Source: an uncultured Pelagibacteraceae bacterium (GTDB taxonomy: Bacteria; Pseudomonadota; Alphaproteobacteria; Pelagibacterales; Pelagibacteraceae). Taken from it: a DNA stretch of 64,000 nt. The translations under genes and the position numbers were made by a program. Shown piece by piece: positions 53,388-63,107 of the stretch (its first letter is position 1; every line of letters begins with the position of its first letter). The notes under the pieces were generated by a model. That model saw only the letters and a program-made list of their open reading frames with translations. It did no database searches and was not told where the DNA came from. Location of the stretch: positions 62,001-126,000 of the forward strand of contig CACHML010000001.1 of the NCBI GenBank assembly GCA_902580945.1. The letters run 5' to 3'.

Positions 53388-55610
53388 CTAGTTTACCAAA
53401 GGTTTACCAGTTTTCAATGTATGTTTAATTCTATCTTGAGTTTTTTCTGTCTCTATTAGCTTCATAAAAGCATCTAATTCTAATTTGTATAGATCATCCT
53501 CTGATAAAGTATGTTCCAAAGTAGTATCTCCACCACTCAAAACTTTTGCTAATTCTTTTCCAACTTCCATTCCATGATCAAGTATAATTTTATCATTATA
53601 TAATTTCTCTAACATTTGTATCATTTTTCCATAAACTTTTTTTCCAGAAAGATTAAACGAGCACTCATTTGGTGGGATAAAATTTGAATTATTGTGAATA
53701 ATATTTTTGGAAACCGATAATAAACTATTTCTACTCATTATTTTTTTATCCTCAGGTCTTAAGTATTTTAATGGCTCAGCTTCAATCGGAGAAGTTGCAG
53801 TTTTTGCGTAACCAATAATATCAAATACTTTAAGAGGTGCATAATCAGGATCATTTTTTGCTTCTTCAGTTTGAGACCACCTATACAACATTTCCTTACA
53901 TCCACCACCAGCTGGGATTAATCCAACCATTGTTTCTACTAGACCTACAACAATATTTGTATGAGAAGCTACAAAATTACTTTGACATAAAACTTCAAAA
54001 CCACCACCTAATGCTAAACCAGATGGAGCTGACACAACAGGAAATTTCGAATACTTTAAATGTTTACAGGTTTCTTGGAAATATTTAACAAACTTCTCGA
54101 TAGACTTAAAATCACCTTTATCAGCAAAATTCATTGTATAAGATAAGTTTACTCCAGCAGAAAACTGCATTGCCTCATTTATAATTATAAGGGGTTTATC
54201 AGTTGCATTTTTTAAACTATCCATTGAGTCATAATCTAATGCATTAGCTTTTGTGGTAAATTCAACTATGTTAAAGTCATTAAATCTATAGATTTCAGCT
54301 GAATTGTTTTTATCTAATTTGATTGCTCTCGGCTTAATTTTTCCAAGGGTTTCTAGATCAGTATATTGTTGTCTTTCTCCATAAAAATTTTCATCCTTAC
54401 TTTTCGATAAATCCTCAAGAAACTTGTTATTTTCAAAAGCATCTATTCTCTCAAAGAAATTTTTTACTCCAATTTCTTTCAGCATTTCAAAAGGTCCTTT
54501 AGACCAGTTAAAACCTAGTCTCATTGCTTCATCGATATCATTAAATTTGTCAGTTATCCCTGGAACCAATGAAGATGCATATTTAATAATTTTTGAGATT
54601 ACAGACCAGGCATATTCTCCATATTTATCTTTTCTTTTGATTAAGTTCACAATATCCATCTTTTCTGATCCTAGATTAAATTTTTGTGATATTGAATATT
54701 CACCAGTTTCTAAATTGATACCTTCGAGAACTTTTTTACCATCAGTTTTATTCATTCTATAAAATCCACCTTTTCCTTTTCTTCCTGTGTAACCAGTTTC
54801 GATAAGTTTTTTTACAAGTGGTATTTCTTTAGCAACAACTTGAAAATCATCTGTCTCGGGAAGTTCGTTTATAAAACTTTTTAAAACATCGGCCATTAAA
54901 TCAATTCCAATCAAATCATATAATCCAAAAACGCCTGTTTTTGGTATTCCCATTGGACGACCAAAAACTGCATCTGCTTCTTCAATTGTTAATTTCATTT
55001 TAAATGCTTCTGTCATTGCTACTTGCATGGCATAGACACCAATCCTATTCCCTAAGAAGCCTGGCGTATCGTTGCAAATTAAAGTTCCTTTTCCTAAATT
55101 TTTTTCACAAAAATTTTTAAGTGAATTTATCTGTTCTAAATCATTATTTTCATTTTTCACAATTTCTAATAAATCCATATATCTAACTGGATTGAAAAAG
55201 TGTGTTATACAAAAGTCTTTTTTTTCTTCATTTGAAAGTTTTTCCGCAAGTACTTTGATTGGAATAGAAGATGTATTTGAGGATACAATTGACCCTTTTT
55301 TTCTTTCTTTAAAAATTTTTTCATAAATATTATGTTTGATGTCAATTCTTTCTACAACAGCTTCAACAATCCAGTCAGCCTCACCAACTTCATTAAAGTT
55401 ATCATTTATGTTACCAACATTAATATTATTAATTTTTGATTTATCGATTAATAAAGGAGGTCTTGATTTTAGAATTCTTTCTCTAGCTTTCTCAGATATT
55501 TCTGTTGTTAAATCTAGTAATGTTACTGGAACATTTGCATTACATAGTTGAGCGGCTATCCCGCTTCCCATTGTCCCTGAACCAATTACAACAACTTTAT
55601 TAATTTTCAT
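53388..55610 (-). CDS. 3-hydroxyacyl-CoA dehydrogenase/enoyl-CoA hydratase fusion, FadN-like order
   Basis: 740 aa beta-oxidation enzyme. The N-terminal NAD domain has VIGSGTMGSGIAAQLCNANV, and the hydroxyacyl-CoA dehydrogenase block is SSNTSSIPIKVLAEKL plus CITHFFNPVRYMDLLEIV and GFLGNRIGVYAM. An enoyl-CoA hydratase-like domain follows at about residues 440-640, with VSAPSGLALGGGFEVLCQSN and MVGLIPAGGGCKEMLYR. In E. coli FadB the hydratase comes first; here the order is reversed, as in Bacillus FadN-type proteins. It is the first gene of the speB/aldehyde dehydrogenase strand run. Confidence 0.87.
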   Translation of the reverse strand: MKINKVVVIGSGTMGSGIAAQLCNANVPVTLLDLTTEISEKARERILKSRPPLLIDKSKINNINVGNINDNFNEVGEADWIVEAVVERIDIKHNIYEKIFKERKKGSIVSSNTSSIPIKVLAEKLSNEEKKDFCITHFFNPVRYMDLLEIVKNENNDLEQINSLKNFCEKNLGKGTLICNDTPGFLGNRIGVYAMQVAMTEAFKMKLTIEEADAVFGRPMGIPKTGVFGLYDLIGIDLMADVLKSFINELPETDDFQVVAKEIPLVKKLIETGYTGRKGKGGFYRMNKTDGKKVLEGINLETGEYSISQKFNLGSEKMDIVNLIKRKDKYGEYAWSVISKIIKYASSLVPGITDKFNDIDEAMRLGFNWSKGPFEMLKEIGVKNFFERIDAFENNKFLEDLSKSKDENFYGERQQYTDLETLGKIKPRAIKLDKNNSAEIYRFNDFNIVEFTTKANALDYDSMDSLKNATDKPLIIINEAMQFSAGVNLSYTMNFADKGDFKSIEKFVKYFQETCKHLKYSKFPVVSAPSGLALGGGFEVLCQSNFVASHTNIVVGLVETMVGLIPAGGGCKEMLYRWSQTEEAKNDPDYAPLKVFDIIGYAKTATSPIEAEPLKYLRPEDKKIMSRNSLLSVSKNIIHNNSNFIPPNECSFNLSGKKVYGKMIQMLEKLYNDKIILDHGMEVGKELAKVLSGGDTTLEHTLSEDDLYKLELDAFMKLIETEKTQDRIKHTLKTGKPLVN

Positions 55611-55641
55611 ATTGAGAATAGATGCTTATAGTAAAAAATTT

Positions 55642-55660
55642 CTTTAAGGGCAACTTAAAG
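55642..55660 (-). terminator. Weak intrinsic terminator after bioY
   Basis: A 7-bp stem (CTTTAAG at 55642-55648 and CTTAAAG at 55654-55660) with a 5-nt loop lies 22 bases past the bioY stop. On the minus strand it is followed by AAA and six T residues. It is AT-rich and short, so efficiency is doubtful, but the arrangement is right for an intrinsic terminator. Confidence 0.45.
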
Positions 55661-55682
55661 CAGTTAAATAACTCTTAAAATA

Positions 55683-56246
55683 TTATCTAATAAATTTTGT
55701 AATTGAAGGAATAATTACAACCGCTAGTGCAATTTTAAACAATTCACTCGGTAAAAAAGGATATAAACCACCAGCAAGTGCCTTATCATATCCAATAACT
55801 GAGCCTAAATAGCCCACCCCAACTATAAAAATAATTGAAGTTGCAATCAGTAGTGAAATTAAACTTTTAAAGTATGAGTCGTTAAAATTTCTTTCAGCTA
55901 AAAAACCGATAATCCCCGCTGCGATTGTCATTCCATAAAGATATCCTGCAGTAGGTCCTGTTAAATAAAGTAATCCTCCTCCTTTAGCAAATACTGGCAG
56001 TCCAATAGCTCCCTCGAATAAGTAAAGTAAAAGTGTAAAGAAAGCTAATTTAGAACCATACGTCATTCCAATTATAAATACTGCAAACGTTTGCATAGTC
56101 ATTGGTACTGGCCAGAATGGCACTTGTACTTTTGATGAAAATGCTAAAATTAATGTACCAATCAACATTAAAGAAATATTTTGAAATAAGGCATTTATTC
56201 TATAATCTGAAAGTAAGTTTTTTATTAGTGTAGAATTGTTTTTCAT
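55683..56246 (-). CDS. bioY: Biotin transporter BioY
   Basis: 187 aa substrate-binding membrane subunit (S-component) of an ECF-type biotin importer. The family motif VQVPFWPVPMTMQTFAVFII is near residue 40, followed by LYLFEGAIGLPVFAKGGGLL and GPTAGYLYGMTIAAG. About six TM helices. No bioMN genes are beside it, so it may work alone or with a shared ECF module. Biotin uptake fits a streamlined organism with possible vitamin auxotrophy. Confidence 0.9.
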   Translation of the reverse strand: MKNNSTLIKNLLSDYRINALFQNISLMLIGTLILAFSSKVQVPFWPVPMTMQTFAVFIIGMTYGSKLAFFTLLLYLFEGAIGLPVFAKGGGLLYLTGPTAGYLYGMTIAAGIIGFLAERNFNDSYFKSLISLLIATSIIFIVGVGYLGSVIGYDKALAGGLYPFLPSELFKIALAVVIIPSITKFIR

Positions 56247-56299
56247 ACATTATTATTTAAGCACAAATAAATAAATTTTAAAATAATAAATTTAATCTT

Positions 56300-58324
56300 T
56301 TAAAATTGTTCTTTTTGTAATTCTTTAATAGGTATATGACATCTGATAGCGTTACCACTATCTGTTAATTGCCATGGTGGTATTTCTTTCTTACAAATAT
56401 CTCCAACAATTCTGGAGCATCTGCCTTGAAAACTGCATCCTTTTTCAGGAGGTCTTTCTTCAACAATATCCTCAGCAACTAATTTAGGTTTTATATCTGG
56501 ATCTGGTTCTAAGACAGCACCCAACAAAACTTCTGTATAGGGGTGAGATGGAAACTTATAAACATCATTTGAGGGTCCAACTTCACAAAGCCTTCCTTGA
56601 TAAAGGACTGCTACTCTATCACTAATTGCTCTCACAACTGCTAAATCATGTGACACAAATATGTATGTAGTTCCAAAGTCTTCTTTCAGTTGTTGTAACA
56701 AGTTTAATACAGCAGCTTGCACAGAAACATCTAAAGCAGATGTAACCTCATCGCATAAAATAATATCTGGCTTTGCAGCAAAAGCTCTTGCAACAGCTAC
56801 TCTTTGTTTTTCACCACCAGATAGTTGTCTTGGGTATCTAGATGTATAAAATTCTCCAAGTCTTACTTTTTGAAGTAAATCTATAATATTTTTTTTTAAT
56901 TCTTCACCTTTTAATCCAAAATATAGTTTTAATGGTTGTGCAATAATTTCTTCTACCGTGTGGTTTGGATTCAAAGACTCATCTGGATTTTGAAATATTA
57001 ATTGAATAATTCTTAAATCATTGGGATCTCTTTCTTTCAAATCAGACGATAAATTTCTATTTTCATCAAACCTTATTAAACCATCTTTGGTTCTAAGTAG
57101 TCCGGCAATAGATTTCAGGATTGTTGATTTTCCACTTCCTGACTCTCCTACTAAAGCTATTGTCTCTCCCTTTTTAATATTAATATTAATATCTTTAACT
57201 GTAGGGTTATCATCAGAAATTCTATTGAAAATTTGATCTAAAAGTTTTTGTTTAGCATAACTTATAGATACTTCTGATAAATTTAATATTTCTTTATCTT
57301 GTGATTTATTCTTAATTTTATTAAAAGTTTGACTAGCTTGACTCTCATTCACAAGTTTTTCATAATTAAAACATCTAACACTGGTATTTAAATTTTTTAA
57401 AAATTCTAATTTAGGAGAATTATTTTTACAATTTTCATCTGAAAAGTTACATCTATCAAAAAAACTACAACCACTTTGAATTGTACCCGGTTGAGGTTGA
57501 CTACCAGGCATCGATTCTGGAAGACCAGCTAAAGATAATTTTGGTATAGATTTGAGCAATCCGTGAGTATAAGGATGAATTGGTCTTTTTAGGATATCTC
57601 TTGATGGACCTTCTAAAACTATTTCTCCTGAATACATAACAATAATTCTGTCACTCACTTGAGCAATGGCTCCTAAGTCATGACTTACATAAACCATCGA
57701 TGTTCCAGTATCTTTTGCAATAAAATTTAGAAGTTCCAAAACATGCGCTTGTGTTGTTACATCCAATCCTGTTGTAGGTTCATCTAAAAGAAGTAAATCT
57801 GGTGTTCCAGCTAATGCCATAGCAACAGCAACTCTCTGTTGTTGACCTCCTGAGAGTTCATGAGGATATCTTAAAGCAATCGTCTCTGGTGAAGGAAGTC
57901 TAACTTTATTTAACAACTCAGAAATTTTTTTTTCTCTTTCTTTTTCATCTAAATCTGAGTGCAATTGTAAAGCTTCATCAATTTGATAACCTATTTTTAA
58001 GTTTGGTGTCAATGCTTGGCCTGCATTTTGTGGGATCATTGCTATCTTTCTACCTCTGATTTTTTCTAAATCTTTACTTTTCATTCTTAATAGATTTGAC
58101 GAGTTAAACTGACATTCTCCTCCAATAGTATAAAGTCCATGCTTAACATATCCCATCATTGCTAATGCTAATGTGCTTTTTCCTGAACCAGATTCCCCTA
58201 CTATTCCAACTGTTTCACCCTTTTTGATATTTGTGCTTATATTTTTTAAAATTAAGATTTCTTCGCCTTTTTTACTTCTAAATCCAATAGATAAGTTTTT
58301 TACTTTTTGAATTATATCGGTCAT
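56300..58324 (-). CDS. Dipeptide/oligopeptide-type ABC transporter, fused two-domain ATPase (DppD-DppF)
   Basis: 674 aa with two complete ATPase domains. Domain 1: Walker A GESGSGKSTLALAMMGYV (residue ~40), signature ELSGGQQQRVAVAMALAG, Walker B LLLLDEPTTGLD. Domain 2: Walker A GESGSGKSTILKSIAGLL (~390), signature QLSGGEKQRVAVARAFAA, Walker B IILCDEVTSALD. Each ends with the oligopeptide-permease C-terminal cysteine motif (CSFFDRCNFSDENC and CSFQGRCSRIVGDIC), seen as Fe-S-binding in some relatives. DppD and DppF are separate in most bacteria. It is 2 bp after the permease gene. Confidence 0.9.
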   Translation of the reverse strand: MTDIIQKVKNLSIGFRSKKGEEILILKNISTNIKKGETVGIVGESGSGKSTLALAMMGYVKHGLYTIGGECQFNSSNLLRMKSKDLEKIRGRKIAMIPQNAGQALTPNLKIGYQIDEALQLHSDLDEKEREKKISELLNKVRLPSPETIALRYPHELSGGQQQRVAVAMALAGTPDLLLLDEPTTGLDVTTQAHVLELLNFIAKDTGTSMVYVSHDLGAIAQVSDRIIVMYSGEIVLEGPSRDILKRPIHPYTHGLLKSIPKLSLAGLPESMPGSQPQPGTIQSGCSFFDRCNFSDENCKNNSPKLEFLKNLNTSVRCFNYEKLVNESQASQTFNKIKNKSQDKEILNLSEVSISYAKQKLLDQIFNRISDDNPTVKDININIKKGETIALVGESGSGKSTILKSIAGLLRTKDGLIRFDENRNLSSDLKERDPNDLRIIQLIFQNPDESLNPNHTVEEIIAQPLKLYFGLKGEELKKNIIDLLQKVRLGEFYTSRYPRQLSGGEKQRVAVARAFAAKPDIILCDEVTSALDVSVQAAVLNLLQQLKEDFGTTYIFVSHDLAVVRAISDRVAVLYQGRLCEVGPSNDVYKFPSHPYTEVLLGAVLEPDPDIKPKLVAEDIVEERPPEKGCSFQGRCSRIVGDICKKEIPPWQLTDSGNAIRCHIPIKELQKEQF

Positions 58325-58326
58325 TA

Positions 58327-59220
58327 TTAAACAGGAGCTTTAGTTGATCTATCAATGCCTAAAGCTTTAGCAAAAGCGTCTGCTGTTAAATTAATACCTA
58401 TAATTAAACTACTTAATCCAACAATTGGTGCTATTACTGCCCAATAAGCGAAAGACATAAGCCCTCTTGCATTTGATATCATTAATCCCCAGTCTGGAGT
58501 TGGAGGGCTAACACCAAAACCTAAAAAAGATAAAGAACTAAAACCAAGCAACATCCATGACCATCGCATTGCACCTTCAACTAATATTGCATCTCTTACA
58601 TTAGGAATTATTTCATTCCAAATAATTGAAAAATTACTATGTCCCCTCGCTCTTGCAGAGACTATAAAATCTTTTGCAATAACATCATGTGTTGCTGCTC
58701 TTGCAACTCTCACGATTCCTTTACCATAAAAAAAACCTAAAGCAGGTATCAATACTTCAGTAGATGTACCTAACAAAGATACAATCAATAACATTGCTAA
58801 TATCCACGGAATAGATAAGAATGCATCTACAATTCTCATAACTACATCGTCAATTTTTCCTCCAACCAATCCACAAAATATTCCTAAAAGACCACCCCAC
58901 AGTAATGCTATTAAAGATCCAAAGAAAGTTATTGTAAGAGCCGTTCTTCCTCCCAAAATTGTTCTAGTAAAAACATCTCTTCCAAGATCGTCTGTTCCAA
59001 ACCAATACTCGGCAGAGGGAGCCTGGAGCATTAATGTTGGATCTATAGCTTTAAAATCATGAGGAGCAATATAAGGGCTTATAAATGCAAGAATTATATG
59101 AAAAACTAAAATACTAAGTCCAATAAGTCCAGATGGTCTAGAAGCCATTGTAATGATAATTTCTGATAATTTTGCAAAAGCGCTTTTCTTCTCCTCTTTA
59201 TATATATTATCTAATTTCAT
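58327..59220 (-). CDS. Dipeptide/oligopeptide-type ABC permease, DppC-like
   Basis: 297 aa inner-membrane permease. The leader PSGLIGLSILVFHIILAFIS and APSAEYWFGTDDLGRDVFTR are DppC hallmarks; the EAA region is VIAKDFIVSARARGHSNFSI. It ends GINLTADAFAKALGIDRST. It is encoded 1 bp from the DppB-type gene and cotranscribed with the fused ATPase. Substrate may be peptides, an opine or another cationic solute. Confidence 0.91.
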   Translation of the reverse strand: MKLDNIYKEEKKSAFAKLSEIIITMASRPSGLIGLSILVFHIILAFISPYIAPHDFKAIDPTLMLQAPSAEYWFGTDDLGRDVFTRTILGGRTALTITFFGSLIALLWGGLLGIFCGLVGGKIDDVVMRIVDAFLSIPWILAMLLIVSLLGTSTEVLIPALGFFYGKGIVRVARAATHDVIAKDFIVSARARGHSNFSIIWNEIIPNVRDAILVEGAMRWSWMLLGFSSLSFLGFGVSPPTPDWGLMISNARGLMSFAYWAVIAPIVGLSSLIIGINLTADAFAKALGIDRSTKAPV

Positions 59221-59221
59221 A

Positions 59222-60178
59222 TTATTTTCTTATCTGTAATGTTTTTAATCTAGGATTGAGCATTAGTGTCAATAGATCTGCTAATAAATTTATACTTACA
59301 TAGATAGATGCAAGAATTATAGCTAGTGCTTGAACTGTAGGTAAGTCTCTATTTGATATAGACTCAATAACTAATCTTCCAAGACCAGGATAATTAAACA
59401 CAACTTCTGTTACTACAACTCCACCCAAAAGCCATGCAATAGTTAATGCCACCACATTAATAGCAGGTAATAAAGCGTTTGGTAAAACATGTTTGAAAAC
59501 CATTTTCCAATATGGAACTCCTTTAAGAATTGCCATTTGAACATATTCACTTGCCATTACTTGTATTACACTTGACCTTACCATCCGAGCCATGTGAGCT
59601 GTCATGATCATCGCTATAGCAACAACCGGTAAAATTATATTTGGCAGCAATTCTAGGAAAGATACATCAGTCGGAACTATAACAATACCAGGTAACCACT
59701 CTAACCATATGGCAATTATCAAAATTAATAAAGTAGCACTAATAAATTCTGGAATGGTCATAGCAAATATTGTTACTGTTGATATTGCAACATCCGGCAA
59801 CTTGTCTCTCCAAAGAGCAGTAATAATTCCTAAAATTAAAGCTATTGGAATTCCTATAAAAATCGCAGCTGATGCTAGCACTAGTGAATTTTTAATTCTA
59901 GGTCCTAAAACATCTTTGATTGGCATCTCTCCACTTAAAGAATAACCAAAGTCTCCTTGAATAGCATTTAATGCCCACGATACATATCTCTCATATGCTG
60001 GAACATTTAAACCAAGTCTTCTGTAGCAAGCTTCTAATTGCTCCCCAAAAGCCTGTCTTTCTAAATAGGTTGTACAAGCATCCCCTGGTAAAACTTCTGT
60101 GCCAACAAATGTAATTATAGATACAATGAACAAGGTAATAAAACCTAATAAAATTCTTTTTATAATTAAAAAAATCAT
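59222..60178 (-). CDS. Dipeptide/oligopeptide-type ABC permease, DppB-like
   Basis: 318 aa permease with the N-terminal hydrophobic helix FLIIKRILLGFITLFIVSII and the family arrangement VLPGDACTTYLERQAFGEQL, where most DppB proteins have a PGDP motif. The EAA loop is EYVQMAILKGVPYWKMVFKH; VTEVVFNYPGLGRLVIESIS is the C-terminal signature. It follows the binding-protein gene behind a strong hairpin. Confidence 0.91.
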   Translation of the reverse strand: MIFLIIKRILLGFITLFIVSIITFVGTEVLPGDACTTYLERQAFGEQLEACYRRLGLNVPAYERYVSWALNAIQGDFGYSLSGEMPIKDVLGPRIKNSLVLASAAIFIGIPIALILGIITALWRDKLPDVAISTVTIFAMTIPEFISATLLILIIAIWLEWLPGIVIVPTDVSFLELLPNIILPVVAIAMIMTAHMARMVRSSVIQVMASEYVQMAILKGVPYWKMVFKHVLPNALLPAINVVALTIAWLLGGVVVTEVVFNYPGLGRLVIESISNRDLPTVQALAIILASIYVSINLLADLLTLMLNPRLKTLQIRK

Positions 60179-60220
60179 AAGAATTTTAAATTTTAAATTA
60201 TTTATTTAGAAATGAAAGAG

Positions 60221-60252
60221 GTTTTACAGGCCTACTTAAAGGCCTGTAAAAC
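60221..60252 (-). terminator. Intercistronic hairpin after the dipeptide-type binding-protein gene
   Basis: A perfect 13-bp inverted repeat (GTTTTACAGGCCT at 60221-60233 and complement at 60240-60252, 6-nt loop) lies 8 bases past the binding-protein stop and 42 bases before the permease start. No long U-run follows. It is likely an attenuator or mRNA 3'-end stabiliser for the binding-protein transcript. Confidence 0.75.
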
Positions 60253-60260
60253 AAAAATTA

Positions 60261-61748
60261 TTACTGAACACTTACTGTGTGCCATCTAATAGAAAAATAC
60301 TCAACTTCGTCAAGATTTTTCACTCTAGAAGATGTAACAACAAGTCGAGACACATGGTAAGGAATCATTGTTCCAGACTCTTCCCATAATGTTTTCTGAG
60401 CATTGATGTATGCTGCTTTTCTTTTGCTAAAATTTAACTCACCTCTTGCGTCAGCTAAATTCTTATCAAAAGAAGCACTTTTATAGAATGACTCATTCCA
60501 TTTTGCTTCGCTATGATAAGCCTCATGCAAAATACTATCTGCTGGTCTCTCATTCCAACGCGTCATTGCTACAGCCTTTTTCATCCAAGTTTCATTCCAA
60601 TAACTTTTTGAAGGTGTCATTTGAATATCTGCTCTGATATTAGCTTTAGCAAATTGTTGTTGTAAAACTTCGGCTATAGTTGGCCAAGTTGGTTCTTTTG
60701 TAGATACATGAATTGTGAAATCAATACCATCTGGGTAACCTGCCTCTGCAAGCAATTTTTTTGCTGTAGCTGGTTGTGGTGGACAATTCTTTTTCATTCT
60801 ATATTGATCTGATGGCGCAACAGGAGTATCGCAAGATACAGTTGCTGCTCCAGCCATAACAAGATCAACAAGTTCTTGTCTATCCACAGCTATTCTTACA
60901 GCTTTTCTTACTCTGGGGTCATCAAATGGAGCTACGTCAGTTCTCATTACCATACCTCTCCAGTTTCCTGTAGGTATAACTGAAACGTTAAATTTTGAAT
61001 TACCATCAAATATTTTTTTCTGATTGAATGGAACATATCTATTCATATCTATTTGACCTGTCAGCAAGGCTTGAATTCTAGCTTGACCATCTGGGATAGC
61101 TATTACATGTACCTCAGCGAGTTTCGGTGCCCCTTCCCAATAATCTGGGTTAGCTTTAAGAATTGTAGTTCCTTCAGCATCAAACTTATCAACCATAAAT
61201 GGTCCTGTTCCAATACCTGTTTTCCCAATAGTATCGCCTGATCCATTTGGTATCATTCTTAATCTATAATCAGTTAATAAAAGTGGAAAATCTGCAAATG
61301 ATGTGTTCAACTTTATTTTTACTGTATGTGAGTCAACAACTTCAATGTCTGTTACTGCACTCATACTCTTCTTAGCAGGCGAACCAATTTCAGGATCTTT
61401 AACTCTCATCAAAGAGTATTTTACATCCTCTGCATCAAAATCAGATCCATCATGGAATTTAACACCTTTTCTTAAATTAAAAGTCCATTCTGTTGCATCT
61501 GCGTTACCTGACCAGTCAGTAGCTAACTCAGGAGAAGTAACTCCTTTAAGATCTTTTCTAACAAGACGGTTTTGAGTCATTATTACTACTTGAAATAGTC
61601 TTCCTTTAGTAATCGCATCTAAATTTGTATCTTTTCCAAAACCAAGATCATGAGATAACTTAAAAACCCCACTTGATGCGTTGGCAAATGAAAATGTTAC
61701 AAATAGTGATACCAATGAAATTGATATCAATTTTAAAATGTTTTTCAT
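60261..61748 (-). CDS. ABC transporter substrate-binding protein, family 5 (DppA/OppA-like)
   Basis: 495 aa periplasmic protein. Signal peptide about residues 1-24 (KLISISLVSLFVTFSFANA). The family 5 blocks are LVRKDLKGVTSPELATDWSG, WTFNLRKGVKFHDGSDFDAE and DVKYSLMRVKDPE near residues 58-115, and FDDPRVRKAVRIAVDRQELV near residue 280. An AGAGAGG ribosome site precedes the ATG. It heads the operon with DppB-, DppC- and fused DppDF-like genes. The ligand is probably a peptide or amino-acid derivative; not determinable here. Confidence 0.9.
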   Translation of the reverse strand: MKNILKLISISLVSLFVTFSFANASSGVFKLSHDLGFGKDTNLDAITKGRLFQVVIMTQNRLVRKDLKGVTSPELATDWSGNADATEWTFNLRKGVKFHDGSDFDAEDVKYSLMRVKDPEIGSPAKKSMSAVTDIEVVDSHTVKIKLNTSFADFPLLLTDYRLRMIPNGSGDTIGKTGIGTGPFMVDKFDAEGTTILKANPDYWEGAPKLAEVHVIAIPDGQARIQALLTGQIDMNRYVPFNQKKIFDGNSKFNVSVIPTGNWRGMVMRTDVAPFDDPRVRKAVRIAVDRQELVDLVMAGAATVSCDTPVAPSDQYRMKKNCPPQPATAKKLLAEAGYPDGIDFTIHVSTKEPTWPTIAEVLQQQFAKANIRADIQMTPSKSYWNETWMKKAVAMTRWNERPADSILHEAYHSEAKWNESFYKSASFDKNLADARGELNFSKRKAAYINAQKTLWEESGTMIPYHVSRLVVTSSRVKNLDEVEYFSIRWHTVSVQ

Positions 61749-61864
61749 AATTTCCTCTCTTTAAAAAAACAAAAGGTAACAATTAGATACTTATATAGCA
61801 ACAGTCAAAATGGACATTTTTTATTTATTTTATTGGTGTATTCTGATTATCTACAAAAATAATA

Positions 61865-63082
61865 ATGAATGATTTAATCAATAAATATAGGTTTACTGTA
61901 AAGCCTGTTTGCCTTGAAAATTCTAATTCATTAGAGCTTGCAAGATCAATTCAAGTTCATCCCTTAACTTATCAAGAATTGCCATATGATCCAGAGTATT
62001 CAAATTATGCAGGAAGATTAACTCTTGAAAAATTATCTAATGTCAGTCCTGAAGAAATGTATTGGAAAGCAAGGAGAGAAATTATTCTTAGGCATACTGG
62101 AGAGCATCCATTTGAAATATCAGGACCAGATGCCCTTAAATTTTTACAAAAAATATTTCCAAGAGATATTTCAAAAATCGCTGTTGGAAGATGTTCATAT
62201 CAGTTTGCCTGTTATCATGATGGTGGGATGATTACTGATGGTATACTTTTAAGAATTGATAAAGATAAATATTGGTTTGCACAAGCGGATGGTGACCTAT
62301 TTTCTTGGTATAAAGCACATTCTAAAAATTTAAATGTAGAGATTGGTGATCCAAATGTTTGGGTAAGCCAGGTTCAAGGTCCATTGTCCATGAAACTACT
62401 TGAAAATTTAAGTAATGGTTTTTCAGAGAATGATTGGAAATATTTTGATTGGAAAGAGTTACAAATTTTAGATCAAAGAGTAATAGTAAGTAGAAGTGGT
62501 TTTACTAATGAACTTGGTTGGGAAATTTATTTTAGACCTGAAAATGAAACAGAGAAAATTGGAGATTATATTCTCGAGCAAGGAAAAAAATTAGGTATGA
62601 TATTGGTAGCTACACCAGGATTTAGATGTCGAAGAATTGAAGCTGGACTTTTATCTGCTGGACAAGATTTTTCAAAAAATACCAATCCTTTTTCAGTTGG
62701 ACTTGGAAGATTTATAAATTTTGATAAAGAGAATTTTATTGGAAAAGAGGCACTTATGTCATCAGATAAAAAATGTAAGACTTGGGGAATTCGGATTGTG
62801 TCTGGAACAGCAATTAAAGGAGAGAGTATTAAATTAAATGAAAAAGAAATTGGTAAAATAACTTCTAGCACATGGTCACCATATCAAGTATGTGGTGTAG
62901 GTATAGTACACCTTAACAATAATGAAAATGGACCAGGTGATGTAGTTGAAGTCAAATGTACAGATGGGAAATTACATAAAGGTCAAATCTGCAAATTGCC
63001 AATGTATGATGAACAGGGAGAAATAGTTAGAGGTATAGACAGAAATATCCCAAATGAGCCAAAACCTTGGGTTGGTGTTTAA
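61865..63082 (+). CDS. Aminomethyltransferase (GcvT) family protein, substrate unknown
   Basis: 405 aa THF-dependent demethylase-type protein. TGEHPFEISGPDALKFLQKI (near residue 80), SRSGFTNELGWEIYFRPENE (near 210) and RCRRIEAGLLSAGQDFSKNT (near 258) are GcvT-fold motifs of the folate pocket. It has no glycine-cleavage partners (gcvH/gcvP) nearby and does not start like SAR11 DmdA as I recall it, so it is probably a demethylase for another methylated compound. The C-terminal tail (YDEQGEIVRGIDRNIPNEPK) is unusual for GcvT. It is divergent from the dipeptide-type binding-protein gene. Confidence 0.82.
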   Translation: MNDLINKYRFTVKPVCLENSNSLELARSIQVHPLTYQELPYDPEYSNYAGRLTLEKLSNVSPEEMYWKARREIILRHTGEHPFEISGPDALKFLQKIFPRDISKIAVGRCSYQFACYHDGGMITDGILLRIDKDKYWFAQADGDLFSWYKAHSKNLNVEIGDPNVWVSQVQGPLSMKLLENLSNGFSENDWKYFDWKELQILDQRVIVSRSGFTNELGWEIYFRPENETEKIGDYILEQGKKLGMILVATPGFRCRRIEAGLLSAGQDFSKNTNPFSVGLGRFINFDKENFIGKEALMSSDKKCKTWGIRIVSGTAIKGESIKLNEKEIGKITSSTWSPYQVCGVGIVHLNNNENGPGDVVEVKCTDGKLHKGQICKLPMYDEQGEIVRGIDRNIPNEPKPWVGV

Positions 63083-63107
63083 GCTTAAATTATTAAAAAT
63101 ATAATTA

